From contig NC_069658.1 in assembly GCF_027244095.1 (NCBI RefSeq), positions 419,022,687-419,086,686 of the forward strand: a stretch of DNA of 64,000 nucleotides, written 5' to 3'. The DNA is from Hemicordylus capensis. Its lineage: Eukaryota; Chordata; Lepidosauria; Squamata; Cordylidae. The notes below the pieces were generated by a model. The model saw only the letters and a list, made by a program, of their open reading frames with translations, searched no databases and was not told the DNA's origin. The translations under genes and the position numbers were made by a program. Shown in pieces: positions 32,695 to 45,699 of this stretch; within the stretch, counting starts at the first letter, position 1; every line of letters starts with the position of its first letter.

Positions 32695-33478
32695 GTATAT
32701 AACTACCAAGGAAGGTTCATGCCAATGTGCAGCTGGACACATTTTATAACGTGCAAAAAAAACCACCCCAGAAAATGTGCAGTGGAAACAAGATTTGTGG
32801 GCAGTTGGGCCCATGGAGTTTAATAAGGACATACGTTGTTTCCTTATTAAATAGAGATGAATTCTGTTTCCTTTCACTCTCCATATTACCTTACAGATTC
32901 CTGCCACAATGTAAATGTTTAGAGGCAACCAGTTTCAGGTGCTGGGATGCAACCCCTGGTGAAGATCCACTCATCCCGATGGATTCTATCAATATTTCTG
33001 ATGTCATAGCCACACTGTGTGTCCACAAACTTTTGAGCAGGATCTGGGATGCAGAGGGAAAAATGGACTCCATGCTTCTTATGGCTTTTGCTTGCTGTCC
33101 TACAGTTGAAGTATATGTTAAGGTTTCAGTCATTTGGACCCTCAGCACTACAGCACTTGTTCATTTTCTGCATTTCATCTATGTGAGATTCTGCAGATCA
33201 GTATTGGCTCAGTAGGACTTAATGTTGCTCTTGAAGAACATCTCCACCTTGTCCCTTACTCAGTCTTGGAACAAGAAAGCCAGCGCAGCTACTGCTACCT
33301 CCATGACCAAAGTCACCACATTTTCCTGTGCCACAGGGAAATTTCAGAAGGGCAGGCACTGAGCTCCTGCCCAGTCAGCAAAACCCAGAATGAACATCAC
33401 CCCTCCAGAAAACAAGACAAGGACAACAAGGTCAAAGCCATGGAGATGGGTCCTTTTGGACCCCAACTAAGTTTTGCC

Positions 33479-33737
33479 CTGCTAACTGGGCAAAGAGGCA
33501 CCTTTTACCATGGTGATTCTCTTTATTTAGCAGGGGGAGAGTAACTGACCCTATCCACCCCCAGCACAGTACTCCCAGTGACTGTTGCTGGTGTCTATCT
33601 TATGTTTTGTTTTAGAATATGAGTCCTTTGGGCACAGGGAGCCATCTTATTTATTTATTTATTATTTCTCTGTGTAAACCGCCCTGAGCCATTTTTGGAA
33701 GGGCGGTATAGAAATCGAAATAAATAAATAATAATTA
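33479..33737 (+). repeat. SINE 'D'
   Basis: Complete copy from CCCTGCTAACTGGGCAAAG to GGGCGGTATAGAAATCG with an AAAT-rich end. A head fragment recurs at 33905-33955. Confidence 0.85.
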
Positions 33738-34388
33738 AGTCAGACAACACACCCTTTTCACTCTAGGCCGAAAGACCAGCTCCAAGAAAGACAATTCCAG
33801 CCAAACAGAAGATTTTGTTGTAGCTAAACAGCAGGTACTGTATTTGTATCAACAGCTGACTTCAGCAGAATAGTAGAAACAGTACATCTTTTATTGAGCT
33901 GTGACTTTAAAAAGTGGTGATTCTCTTTATATTAAGCTGGAGGAGAGCAACTAGTGCCAGCTCCCTAGAAATCCCTAGATTTCAAGAATTTCAATGTTAG
34001 ATTCAGAAGTTGACCCCCAACAACAGCCTTGCTGTAGCCTGATTAAAGAAGTTTCCACCAACTTAGGTGAAAGCACCCAGGAGCTGCTTTTCTGAAGCAA
34101 ATACTTTTTAGCTTCTTTCCTGCTTTAAGAATTCCATTAGCTCGAGTTCCCCTGATAAAGACATCAAAAGCACTAGAAGATCCTAGGCGAGAGAAAACTG
34201 ATTCAAGAAACTGCTGGGTCCCTGAGAGTGTGCGGCTGTCATTGGCAGGAGAGGAAATCTACTGGTGTGCCCACTGACCATGCTTGGTTTACAACCCCTC
34301 GTAAACTTATATTAAAGCATTCCTTTGCTCTCTCCCATCCTTCACGATGCCATTTTTCTTGCTTCATCTCTATCCCTGTCTTCTTCAT

Positions 34389-34484
34389 TCATTTCCCCCC
34401 TCCCTCCCTCCTATTTTCTCTCTCTCCTTGTCTCTTTCTTCCTTTTCCTATTAATTGTCCTTCTCCCCTTCTTCTTCCTTTTAG
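34389..34484 (+). repeat. Polypyrimidine tract
   Basis: About 95 bp of nearly pure C and T in the upstream flank. Open frames across it are compositional. Confidence 0.8.
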
Positions 34485-34599
34485 AAAATTCTGGAGTAAG
34501 GGGATGCTTGTGAGATGCACCCACCACTTGTGCAGCAGGAAACAGAATAAACCTGGCAGTAAATTACAGATTTTGCTAGATTCCACCTATAAGCTAGCC

Positions 34600-34866
34600 A
34601 CCTAATGGCACAGCAGTGAAATGACTTGACTAGCAAGCCAGAGGTTGCCGGTTCGAATCCCCGCTGGTATGTTCCCCAGACTATGGGAAACACTTATATC
34701 AGGCAGCAGTGATAAAGGAACAGAAGATGCTGAAAGGCATCATCTCATACTGTGCAGGAGGAGGCAATGGTAAACCCTTCCTGTCTTCTACCAAAGACAA
34801 CCACAGGGCTCTGTGGTCGCCAGGAGTCGACACTGACTTGACGGCACACTTTACCTTTACCTATAG
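34600..34866 (+). repeat. tRNA-derived SINE 'B'
   Basis: The head TAATGGCACAGCAGTGAAAT with B box GGTTCGAATCCCC (34651-34663) is followed by TATATCAGGCAGCAGTG, GATGCTGAAAGGCATCATCTC and the 3' end GACGGCACACTTTACCTTTAC. Confidence 0.85.
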
Positions 34867-35696
34867 GCTGCCAGGTCACACACTATGTGGGGCACTATGA
34901 GAAAAGAGACATGGTGGGTCGTTGCCACCTAAGCTGTTCTTGCTATTGGGCTGCTGCTACCAGAGACGGTGATGAGAGAGAAAACAACCCTCTATTTGCA
35001 CCACAGACACTGCCAAGAGAAGAGGGGCTCTCATGGGTTGAAGGGTGCCCACCAGAAGACCCCTCCTCAAAGTTGGAGCTGGTCCTGCTTCCCCCCAACC
35101 CCATCAGAATGGATGGTTGCCAACAAGAACCCCAACCCAAATGTAGGCTGTGCCACATTGATGTCTCCAAGGGATGGAACTTGAACTCACTCCTCTCTTA
35201 TTTCCCAGGTGGTTGCTGGGAGCTTGCTCTTGTAGCTTCCATGCTTCATTGCGCATCCCTCCCCCTCACAGAAGCGGGGGATGAACAAACATTCTGTCTG
35301 CAGTGTTATGGAAAATGTCTATGGGGAGCCACAGTGGGACCATTGTGAACTTTTATCCTGGAATACTGCTGGATTCTTTACAAAAACCTCTTACCTGCAG
35401 CTTGTGCAGAGGGAGATGCTGTGACCTCATCTGGCTGCCTGGATGTGCATTGTGTGTGAAGGCTGTGTGTGTGTGCCGAGTTTGGCCAAGGCATGGGATG
35501 ATTTGGCCATTGCCATGTGCTGAATGGTGATTTCTGTGCATGGGTGACATGGTGACATCACTGATGCACAACTTCATGCCTGGTGAGTGGGTGATGGTGG
35601 GATTTTCACGGATGGTTTGGCAACACCTGGCATGGTGTTGCTATGATAGCTTTTGTTTATGCAGCTACTGCTCCACTGATGACTGCATGCATAGAA

Positions 35697-35800
35697 CTAT
35701 CTATCTATCTGTCTATCTGTCTGTCTACCTATCGTATCTCTATACCACCTGATATGTACATCTGTAGGCGGTGTACAAAATTTAAAATATTTAAAAGTTA
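35697..35800 (-). mobile_element. LINE 3' tail with (CTAT)n
   Basis: CTAT/CTGT repeats, then ATACCACCTGATATGTACATC and GTAGGCGGTGTACAAAATTT. Only the tail is present. Confidence 0.5.
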
Positions 35801-36117
35801 GAATCATGACTAGATTTAGGCTTGGCATTGCATCTGCTAGTACGGCAGGACCATGGGACTGGCCTGCCTGTTTCTAAGGTGCCACAGGATTTGAGAACTT
35901 TGTGACAGGCTAAGGCTGCAGTGCAGTCCTCTGCACACTTATCTGAGAGTACCATCCAGTGGACACAGTGGGACTGGCTGACTTCCAGATAAACATAACA
36001 TGGGATTGCACTGCACAACAGTTTTTGTTCTGCAACATTATTTTCCTGTTTATCATTCAAGGTGGATCATGCAACCTCAAGATCCAAAGTAGTCAACAGG
36101 TATTCCAGAGATGTAGG

Positions 36118-36292
36118 AAAATAGGAAGCTGCCTTGTACTGAGGAAGACCATTATCCGTATTGTCTGTACTGAATGGCTGTAGCTTCTCCAAGATTTCAG
36201 GCAGGAATCTTTCTCAACCCTGCCTGGAGATGCCAAGGATTGCACCTGGGACCTTCTGCATTTAAAGTAGATGCTCCCCTACTGAGCTTTGG
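36118..36292 (-). repeat. tRNA-headed SINE 'C'
   Basis: On the minus strand it begins AGCTCAGTAGGGGAGCATCT (A-box region) and GGTCCCAGGTGCAATCC (B-box), then GCCTGAAATCTTGGAGAAGC and ends CAAGGCAGCTTCCTAT. Confidence 0.75.
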
Positions 36293-37702
36293 CCAGAATG
36301 AGGCAGGCAGAATGCATCCTTCATGTACCTTGTGGCAAATCATTATTGGGAGGATATTAAAGACCATTGTGTACACATTCATAAGGGGTTTCTTTATTTG
36401 GAGAGATTTGGGAGAGTACCATAAACAACACGGGCACAGTAAGTTACAAGCCACCCACTCAGTATGAACCACTAGATTAAATGTTTGTACACAGCCCTGG
36501 TGTGTTAAAATCCCAAATTGCTAGTTATTGGAGACTTTTAATGACATAAGTACAGGGCGATTGACACTAACGAGCAAAATGACTGGCACTGCTAGATACG
36601 GCACACAATTGTATTTCCATTTGATCTGAGCACAAATAAATATGGAAGGGAACCTTTATGAGGTGTAGCATTAAGAGAGGAAGAAAGTAAACAGAAATAT
36701 AAACTCGGGGAGGAATGGAGAGTCTGGGAAATACTGATAAACAATATAAATCTGAGATTAGGATTAGAAAAAGGAAACCTTGAGAAGGAAGGGAAGGACA
36801 ATGGAACTTTCTTAAGGATATTTTCTGTGTAAAGCAAAACATGCTCAGTGATATTAGCTGAAATATGATATTCTGCCAAGCAGGAAAGCCAGCAGACTTG
36901 TCTCCTCGCTTGACTGTGAAACAAACCATTGGCTCCAATGGGCAGAGCAAGCAGAGTTTAATCAGCAGAAGTCCCAGCATGCAAGCGGCAGGAATCCAAA
37001 AGGGGGGAAATGGCCTGCTTATAGCCCAGATGGATAGCAGATGCTCTCATATTTTAGTCCTACCACATGCATATGTGGTTCATCCATGCCGGCAAGGGTT
37101 GCCACATGTTCAGGATTCCAGTGTCATATTCAGGATGTAGGAAAAGCATTATCCTGGACACGAAATTTCAGGAATTTGAGCAGGAAGTTTGCTTTAATGA
37201 ATTTTAATCATTTTTCTGGTGCTTCTCTCCAGGCATTGTAGCTACATGGTGTTCATGTTTTGAAGCCCCATATTCTTACTCTTTGTCTCTCACTAGTGCT
37301 TCCAACTGCCTAGGCTGGCTCTCTCTATATGGATCAGCAAACCCCTTCCCCTCCTTTCCAGACCATCTCTAGAAGTAGAGAGGGTGGTGATGGGCTTCTG
37401 GGTTTAGCTGTGATTTGTATGGACAGAGAGAGACCCCTTTACTCCAGTGGCATTGTTGATCCCATTTCTCTCGGGAGCATCTGTTGCCTGATGAAGCACC
37501 TGGAGTCTTGTGAGGCTCCTTCTCCTGTGCAAAGAATGCTCTAGGGGAAAACGTGCAAAACAGCCCCCAAGCTCCACTGTTGAGCACACTTTCCAATCCT
37601 GGTTTTTTAAAAAAGTAAGTTTTTAACATTTGCAAAAATAAAACTATATGAAGGATTAATGTCAGTTGAAAATAGCCACAATAACAAAACATAAAAGCCT
37701 CT

Positions 37703-37903
37703 GCAGAATAGAGGGTTTATTCCAACGTGTTTACATTAACATCGTTCTCAAGGAATATTTTCACTGGACTGCCTGGAATGAGATACTTTCTTGCCGGAAG
37801 AGGCTCCCTAGGATTCTGGCAAGACAATATCTCTTCCAGGCAGTCCACTGAAAATATTCCTTGAGAACGATAATAATCGAAACATGTTGGGATTATTCTG
37901 CCT
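37703..37903. repeat. 200-nt inverted repeat (hairpin MITE)
   Basis: Inner arms 37741-37795 and 37818-37871 are nearly perfect complements around a 22-nt loop. Outer arms (TTATTCCAACGTGTTT and AACATGTTGGGATTATT) pair less well. No other copy is seen in the window. Confidence 0.75.
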
Positions 37904-38019
37904 CTCCTCTTTCGTTTAATTGTTTTAAATTTTGCATCCTCCTCATTTAGCGGTTGTGTCCAGGTATTCTCTCAGATGTATATGGTAGGTTTCATCCCGA
38001 TATAGTGGAGATGACTGAA

Positions 38020-38098
38020 TGTTTAATGTAAACCGCCCTGAGCCTTTTGGAAGGGCGGTATAAAAGTTTTAATAATAAATAATAAATAAAATAAATAA
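38020..38098 (+). repeat. SINE 'D' or LINE tail fragment
   Basis: GTAAACCGCCCTGAGCC, then GGAAGGGCGGTATAAAAG and AATA repeats. SINE and LINE share this tail, so the source cannot be told. Confidence 0.55.
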
Positions 38099-38221
38099 TG
38101 CTTGACAAATGCAAAATGTAGACCCTCAAGTCACTTAGCTATTCTCTCTTGGCCAAGTACAGGGCCAGTCAGAGCATGGTCCGAAGGCACATGATGCACC
38201 AAACCTGTTGAAGCTAAGGAG

Positions 38222-38357
38222 CACTGTTCCCTCTAACAGTGATTCTCAAATGTTGTTGACTACAACTCCCAGAATCCCCAAACAAAAGTCATTGCAGCTG
38301 GAGATTCTGGGAGCTGTAGTCAACAACATCTGGGAATCCCTGTTAGAGGGGACACTG
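38222..38357. mobile_element. Palindromic hAT MITE
   Basis: Ends CACTGTTCCCTCTAACAG and CTGTTAGAGGGGACACTG, inner arms GACTACAACTCCCAGAATCC and its complement, flanks CTAAGGAG and CCAAGGAG (one mismatch). Confidence 0.85.
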
Positions 38358-38810
38358 CCAAGGAGGTCTGGGCTGGCTCCAAGCCTGCATGGGGGACCCC
38401 CTGGGAACTGGAGGCAGCATAAATAGGATCACATGAAATGAAATAAAGGCTATATACCATAAATAAAACACTAATCTCATTCAAAATTCTCAAGGTTAGG
38501 CAGTGTATAGAAGTGACATGTGTCATGCATAATGCAGTCCTAGTATGCAAAATAAGTCCCACTTTGTTCCATGGGGTTCACTGTCTCGTAAGTGTATGCA
38601 AGCCTGTAATACCATTTACTTCTGATAAACCATGTGCAAGATTGCTCTGCATATCATGCAACATTCACTGTCTACTAAGAGCATATGCAAGGCGCTCTAG
38701 AGGAAAAGGAACAAAAACCACCTAGCATGATATATTATTTATGCAATGGACAGCACCATTCTGCAAGTGCAACCAAAGGACAGTGGTATTTCTACATCAT
38801 GTACATGAGG

Positions 38811-39053
38811 AAAAGGTAAAGTGTGCCGTCGAGTCGGTGTCGACTCCTGGTGACCACAGAGCCCTGTGGTTTTTCTTTGGTAGAGTACAGGAGGGGTTTG
38901 CCATTGCCTCCTCCCACGCAATATGAGACGATGCCTTTCAGCATCTTCCTAAATCACTGTTGCCTGATATAGGTGCTTCCCATAGTCTGGGAAACATACC
39001 AGCGGGGATTCGAATTTGTTAAGTCATTTCCCCACTATGCCATTAGGTGCCTA
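38811..39053 (-). repeat. tRNA-derived SINE 'B'
   Basis: Reverse copy. It begins with the 3' motif GGTAAAGTGTGCCGTCGAGT and ends with the head AAGTCATTTCCCCACTATGC. Confidence 0.85.
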
Positions 39054-42000
39054 TGCACAAGAGGCTATGGCCAATATGCAAGATTGTGGCAAAAACACTG
39101 GGTCAAACTTAACATCAATACGACAGATGTTAAATGTATGCCCCTATTTCTATTTTCCTTTAAATATTTATTTTAATAGTAGCACCTGGTATGCAGGGGG
39201 TGGGGTAGGTATCCAGTCTGAGACCACAGTGCAACCATTTCCCCCAGACTGTTTTCTCAAGGAAAGCTGTTACCTGCCATGGAAAGAAACTCCTACATGA
39301 GAAATGAGATTATTGACTTCCTAGGTAAGTATTAATCTGGTTAATGTTTTTCCCCTTTCATCAGAAGTCTGATTTTCTCCTTCCAATCCAAGGCAACTGA
39401 ATATATGGAAGGGGACTGGGGTCATGTCTGCTAGCACAACCATACACGCAGCCTTCATGCATCCCGTGGAAGGTGAGAATGGACTCAACGAGCATGTGTG
39501 TACAACTGTGTGTGTGTGTAGGTTTTGTACATGTGTGCAGTCAGTCAGCCTTGAAGTGAGAACAGGGTAGAGAAATGGGTGTCCAACATAGCGCTGGGCA
39601 TGAGCCTTTTGGGCATAGGAAAAATATATAACTCCATGCTTTTTCTCGGCCGGAGCAGCGTATTTTGTACAACGTTCAACCATTAATTGTGCGCCTAAAC
39701 TGCACCAGAAAATGGCGACCTCACAATCAGCTCGGCTTTGGCTATCATGGACCAGACACATTCTTGGGCTAGGATATTTGTCCCTGATGCCAGGATTGCT
39801 GGAAGCCCTAAGTCAACAGATGCCAGCTATCCATCCTTGCTGTGGCTGTTCCTAATTTTAATCTGTCTGGCCACGGCTTGTGAATTGGGATGGGGGTGGG
39901 GACCTAGGGGACGATGTGAGTTGCAGTCCAACATCATCCGGGGGCTCATGGTTGGAAGCCTCTGCTGTAGAGGAAAGGAGAGTCCAGGCAACTGTTTCTC
40001 ACCCTCCTGTCTGAGCTCCTTACCCACCCATGCCGAGAACGTCAGGGAATTGTTGTTCCAACGAAACCCCCAACAGTCTCTCGCAAATCTCTATTTCCCA
40101 GCATGGGCAGCTCCAGGGATTGCAACACACAAAGTGAGGCACCAAACTGTTGCCTTGCCCCATGCAACATGGCAATGGTGAGGACCCAGCCAGCCCCCTT
40201 TCAAAACCAATCCCGGCATGCTTTGAAAGTGGCATGGGCAGCAGGGAGGAAGAAAGGTTACCAGCAGCCTCCTCCTCTTCTTTCTTGCAAGCTTTGCAAG
40301 GAGTCATTCTGTGCCATGTCTGCCAGGATATGCTTGGTCATATTTACTCTTGGTCAGAGTTCCTCCACTGTCAGCAGCAGAGGGCATCTCGCCACCCTGC
40401 TGGTACCCCAATGATCTGACCTGGCTGCCGCAGCCTATCTCAAGAAAGGACTGGCCCTCTTTCCCAGGTCTCTTTGGAGGAAAAGCATGACAAACCACTT
40501 TCAAGCTGATTTAGGTGTACAGTGTAAATGGGCTGAAGCCAGGTGAGCAGCTGCAGCTGGTCCCTGTTAGCCATGTGGATGGGTGGAGGGCCAGTAAAGC
40601 CTGAAGGAGCCCATGCACAGAAAAAAGTCTGCCCAGCAACTAAAATTAAAACCATCTGGGTGTGTTGTGAGAGATTGAGATGAGAGGGAATACAGATGGG
40701 TGGAAGAACGGGGAGGTTGTGTGGCAATGAGCCTAAGATGGCAAAGGGAAAGAGAGTCGTCAATGTGCTTTATTATAATGCGGCTTGTACTATAGGAAGC
40801 ATCACACTTGTGGGGGAACAGACAGAGGAGCTGCAACAATCATGATCTCTGCTGCAAGACAGTTGCAAGTTGCTTGTTTCCAGAAGCTGCTCTGGTGTAT
40901 GTGGACTTTGCAGTTAAGTCATAGGACTGGCAGCTTCCCACTCTGTTATTTCAAATCATGCTATTTTTAGGAAACTTCTTAAAGCACAGAACAGAGACTT
41001 GTAGCAAAATCAAAGGAATTTCAGACTTTGGTTAAAAATATGCATATGGCTTTTGTATATGTAGAACTACTAAGGTAAAGGTAAAGTGTGCTGTCAAGTC
41101 GGTGTCGACTCCTAGCACCCACAGAGCCCTGTGGTTGTCTTTGGTAGACTACAGAGGGGTTTACCATTGCCTCCTCCTGCGCAGTATGAGATGCCTTTCA
41201 GCATCTTCCTGTATCGCTGCTGCCCGATATAGTACCAGAGGGGATTCAAACCGGCAACCTTCTGCTTGTTAGTCAAGCATTTCCCCGCTGTGCTACTAAA
41301 CACCGGTGTTATTCCAAAATTACACAATGAGGTTTAATGTTGGTACAGCTGTTAGCACTCCTTCCAATTTAAAACATATTTTTGGCCCCATTATATGGTC
41401 ATATTATCATATAATTTTACCACCTTCTTATTATCATATAATTTTACCACCATCACCATCATGTGATATGTGCTTAATGCGATCAGCTGGGACTCATAGG
41501 GGGAAATGGTTCATTATCAACTTTGTTCAATATTGGTAAGATAGACAATAGTGACAATATTAAACAAAATCAGTAGCATCAGAGGGAGAAAAATAACTGA
41601 CGTGGGTGCAGACAAAATGTGTGGAAGTAGCTAGGCCCAGCAGTGGACATGGAGATGGCAGCGCAGCTGGAAGTTTGGAAACACAGTGCCATTCCAGTTT
41701 CAAGGAGTGTGCCAGTTGTTTGGTTAATTGCATCACTGATGAAGAATACACCTTAAGTTTTGAGCTGAAAGATGAAAATGAGAATATAGCACCACTACAT
41801 GTAAATCTGTGACTGCAGGGTACCATAACATACTCAGAAATCAATCCAGCTTTTTTTTTAAAAGCTCATTATTTGAACACCGACATCATGAGGACAGTTG
41901 TAGGTTAGCAACTAGAATGAACAGGCTAAATTCAATAGCCCTATTCAGACATTATGTTGTAGGAGTGTATAGATGTCTGTACACTTGTACATGTGTTGTG

Positions 42001-42074
42001 TGAATGACTGTACCTGCATTCACGTGAAAAGTGAACCTGGATACAGACCCCTCCCACAAATGCATGGTACAGAT
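39054..42074. other. Mostly unassigned upstream flank
   Basis: Unique-looking sequence either side of the SINE B at 41071. Frames up to 147 residues (39738-40181) have no recognised domain. A direct repeat of TATCATATAATTTTACCACC lies at about 41404-41452. Confidence 0.55.
41071..41304 (-). repeat. tRNA-derived SINE 'B'
   Basis: Reverse copy with GTAAAGTGTGCTGTCAAGTC at the 3' end and the B-box complement GGATTCAAACCGGCAACC. Confidence 0.85.
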
Positions 42075-42515
42075 AGGAAATCCTGGGTATTTAAGAGAGC
42101 GTCTTCTTCGCTAGGAACCCCGCCACCAATTAAGGTCATCTGAGGAGGTCCGTCTCCAGTTACCGCCAACTCGTTTGGTGGCTACACAGAGAAGGGCCTT
42201 CTCGGTTGCTGCCACGAGATTGTGGAATGCCCTCCCTGCTGAGTTACGCTCCTCCCCATCTCTGGCAATTAAAAAACATTTGAAAACCCATTAAACATTT
42301 GAAAACCCATTTTTTTACCCAAGCTTTCTCAGGTTTTTAAAAAATACTGTTTGTTTAATTTTATGGTTTTTAAATTATTGTATTGTTTTAACTTTTATAT
42401 GTGTTGATCATACGTTGAACTGTTTTAACTTTTATCTGTGTTTTAATTGCTGTTAGCCACCCAGAGATGTAAGTTTGGGTGGGGTATAAATTTGATAAAT
42501 AAATAAATAAATATA
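42075..42515 (+). mobile_element. L2/CR1-type LINE, 3' end
   Basis: The plus strand carries the end of the ORF2 C-terminal domain (ARRRAFSVAATRLWNALPAEL style, at 42185-42260) and a 3' UTR ending GTATAAATTTGATAAATAAAT. A 14-bp direct repeat, CATTTGAAAACCCA, occurs at 42277 and 42297. Strongly 5'-truncated. Confidence 0.7.
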
Positions 42516-42608
42516 TGTACTGCTGTTCCTGAGTTCAACATAACTTATAAGTCACTGTACCTATGTACACTGTACACTCATGGTATGAATGTTCAACATA
42601 CTGTCTGA

Positions 42609-42868
42609 AGGAAAGGAAAGATTGTACCGCCGAGTCGGTGTCAACTCCTGGCAACCACAGAACCATGTGGTTTTCTTGGGAGAATACAGGAGGGGCTTAT
42701 CATTGCCTCCTCCCACACAGTATGAGATGATGCCTTTCAGCACCTTCCTATACTGCTGCTGCCTGATATAGGTGTTTCCCATAGTCTGGGAAACATACCA
42801 GCGGGGAATCGAACTGACAGCCCCTTGCTCCCTAGGCAAGTTGCTTCCCTGGGGCGCCATTAGGTGGC
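42609..42868 (-). repeat. tRNA-derived SINE 'B'
   Basis: Reverse copy. It carries GCCGAGTCGGTGTCAACTCC, the GATGATGCCTTTCAGCACC hairpin region, and GCGCCATTAGGTGG at the head end. Confidence 0.85.
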
Positions 42869-43566
42869 ATAATGTCTGAATAGGGCTACTTTCACAGCCA
42901 CAAACTCCTAGAAGGCCTTATGAAGACATTGTTCTCTCAGCCTTAGCACCCATCCTCATTGCCAATATGGGGATGATAATACAGCCCTACTCCACAGGGC
43001 TGTTGATTTACATGTTAACATGTATGAATTGCTTTTAACACTTAATATGTACGATATAAAGTGTTAAGCGTTATTGTGAGGACAATGACTAGCTTGTGTT
43101 CCTCCCACCTCCATTTTAGGATAATATACTTATGGATATTAAGTTCCATGCTTTTCTAAAAAATGCCTTCTAGGTTTTCACCCTTATGAGTTAGACAAAA
43201 AGATTCTCACAGTCATCTGACTCAAGGAAATGAGGTATAAAAACACAAGATTTGCAATAAAAACATTAAAGCTGCCAACCCTTTCAGTGTGACTACAAAC
43301 TTTCATCACGGAACAGGTTGTGCCAGGGAAAATGACAGGAGAGCAGATCCAGCAGGAGGAGCAACGGTCTATGGAACATGTGACAATTCAGCATGGAACA
43401 GCAGTTACCTGGTCATCTGAATCTGGTTGCTATGCAACAGGGATAACTTGCAGACCGTTTCATGTTGATAAGCATAGGATGTCATCTCTGTTGCAAACAC
43501 AAACCTCTTGTCCTGGGGGTAGTTATGGAAAATGATGTGAACAAGGAGCACTCTTAAGAAATAAGT

Positions 43567-43567
<1 letters not shown>

Positions 43568-43613
<46 letters not shown>
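43568..43613 (+). repeat. (AC)n microsatellite
   Basis: About 22 AC units in the upstream flank. Confidence 0.95.
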
Positions 43614-43615
<2 letters not shown>

Positions 43616-44045
43616 TATATGGTTAAGAAGCATTAATTTAAAATTAAGGCTTCAAGCACATTCTACCTGAGCTATTTGCCAACCATTTGGTTGATTCATA
43701 TGACTGCAAGCAGAATGTATTTTTCCCCATTCATGCTGGCCCTTTTATATGCAGCTACAAATGTTCTCATATGGTTATGTGCATGAGGATGGATTGCCAA
43801 CATACTCATAGCAAATTGCAAACTTTTTTCTTCAGTCCCCCCACTTCCATCCCACCAGCCTGGAGATCTGGTGACAGGGAAAGTTCCTCTACTGTCTATC
43901 AGGTCATTATTAAAAGGTACAAGACCCTTGCCTGGAAAGAGATCGCTAGAGACCACGTGTGCAGGGTATTCTCACACAGTTTAATGGCCACCACAAGCAC
44001 AAATCGCCAGTCAGGTGGCTGTAGCTAAGCGCATTTTAATACATA

Positions 44046-44292
44046 CCTAAGTAAGTAAAGTGTGCCGTCAATTCAATTTCAGCTCCTGGAACCCACAGAG
44101 CCCTGTGCTTTTCTTTGGTAGAATACGGGAGGGGTTTACCATTGCCTCCTCCCACGCAGTATGAGATGATGCCTTTCAGCACCTTCCTATATCACTGTTG
44201 CCCGATATAATATGATGTAGTACCAGCGGGGATTCAAACCAGCAACCTTCTGCTTGTTAGTCAAGCATTTCCTCGCTATGCCACTTAAGGTG
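44046..44292 (-). repeat. tRNA-derived SINE 'B'
   Basis: Reverse copy from GTAAAGTGTGCCGTCAATTC to the head TTAGTCAAGCATTTCC. Confidence 0.85.
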
Positions 44293-45257
44293 GTAATACA
44301 TAACAAATGACTTCCATCCTGTGAAAGTGAACTAAATCCTCACCACCTAGAGTCTTTGGAGGAAGCAGTATATAAGAAAATTCTAATTAATAAATAAATT
44401 TTACCATTGTCTGAAGCAACCCATTCAATAGTGTGGATTCAAATCAGAGCATGCACAACTTTGAAGCATCGTTCATATAACCTGGAAGGCTATGAATGTA
44501 CTGTAAGGTGCCCCTCCTCTTTAAGAAACTACCCTTATATTAGAGCCTCCCAGTATGATTCCTGAACCACAAAGAATGACCCCCTGATGTTAAATGTAGT
44601 TCCACAAAACAAAAGGCATATTTCCACAGTTCCATGGCATAGATACCCATTCCAGTTCTCTTTGCTTCAGTTTCTAAGTAACTTCTCCTTCAATCATATG
44701 GATTCTATTAACTTTCCTGGGGATGGCTCACATGTGAATGAGCAGAGACTAGCTCTCATTGGGCAGGAGAGGAAGGTCCAGGAAATACTTTAGCTGGGAG
44801 AAATCAATATACGTACATTGTGAGCTACAGACACCCCACATTTAACAACACATTGTTTACCCTTTAAAATGATTAGTCAGTTGCCAATACGTAGGGTTCC
44901 TGTGCCATTTCTGTACACAGATGTTAAAGGAAGGATGGCGGGGTGCGGGGGGGAGGAGTTTGGAAACTCTTAAATAGTGGAGGATGGAATTTCCAGCTAG
45001 GGGTGGCATTTTTGTAGAGTAAGGTTGTGAAAATAGCATGGGCCAAGTTTCACAGGGTGGTGGTGATGGTGGTGGTGTTAAGCTCTCTAAAACTCACACA
45101 CCAAAAACCAAACAACCCCTTGTTCTTTTCGAACAAGTAACTGGCCAATTAATATAAAACAAACTGAGGGAAGGGAGTGGTATTTAAAAACAAAGCAAAA
45201 CATGAAAATTAAACCGGACTGTTCAACACAACTAGGAACCTTTAAAACAATATGGAA

Positions 45258-45340
45258 TTAATAAGAACAGCTTATCTTGGATCAGATCAAGGGAGTCATC
45301 TAGTCCAGGAATGGAGAAACAGATGCCCATGGGAAGTTCA
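45258..45340 (+). repeat. Repeat 'E', diverged fragment
   Basis: AATAAGAACAGCTTATCTTGG, then CATCTAGTCCAGGAATGG, resembling the start of 32521-32694. Confidence 0.45.
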
Positions 45341-45699
45341 TAAGCAAAGCAAGTTGAAGTCAGGCACACAACACCCTTTGTTGACTATACACCCCACACA
45401 ACATCTGGTAGTACTCAGAGGTATATGGCTGCTATACATGGAGGTTCCATTTTGCTAACACGTTTGCCCTGCATGAATTTGATAGTTCATGGTGAAACTG
45501 AGGGCAAGATACCAAAAAAGCCTGGTACCCTTTTAAAAGATGTTAAGGGCGGACAGGAGTAAAAAGCAATAAAATTATTATTTTTAAAGAATTCAGTAGC
45601 AAAAGCACCCTTTCAGAGCACTGGCTTCAGCACCTATTTCAGGATATCAGATGGTGAGCCTAACAGCAGAGAAAATAAATCAAAGAAGAAGATGAGTAT

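Larger units (their letters stand above)
31758..34599. other. Mostly unassigned upstream flank
   Basis: Outside repeat E, SINE D and the pyrimidine tract nothing is recognised. A frame of 162 residues at 32727-33215 resembles no family and has no supporting context. Confidence 0.55.
34867..37702. other. Mostly unassigned upstream flank
   Basis: Apart from the LINE tail, small palindromic repeat and SINE C listed separately, no gene or repeat is recognised. Confidence 0.55.
42869..45699. other. Mostly unassigned upstream flank
   Basis: Beyond SINE B, the AC run and the repeat E fragment, nothing is recognised. Confidence 0.55.

Noticed and set aside
32727-33215. 162-residue open frame
   Set aside because: No recognised domain, poor start context, overlapping frames on the other strand and neighbouring repeats suggest chance.
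34600-34670. A tRNA gene (B box GGTTCGAATCC)
   Set aside because: It is the head of a dispersed SINE with at least five other copies in the window, and no complete cloverleaf is present.
39738-40181. 147-residue open frame
   Set aside because: No family resemblance; similar-length frames occur on the opposite strand.
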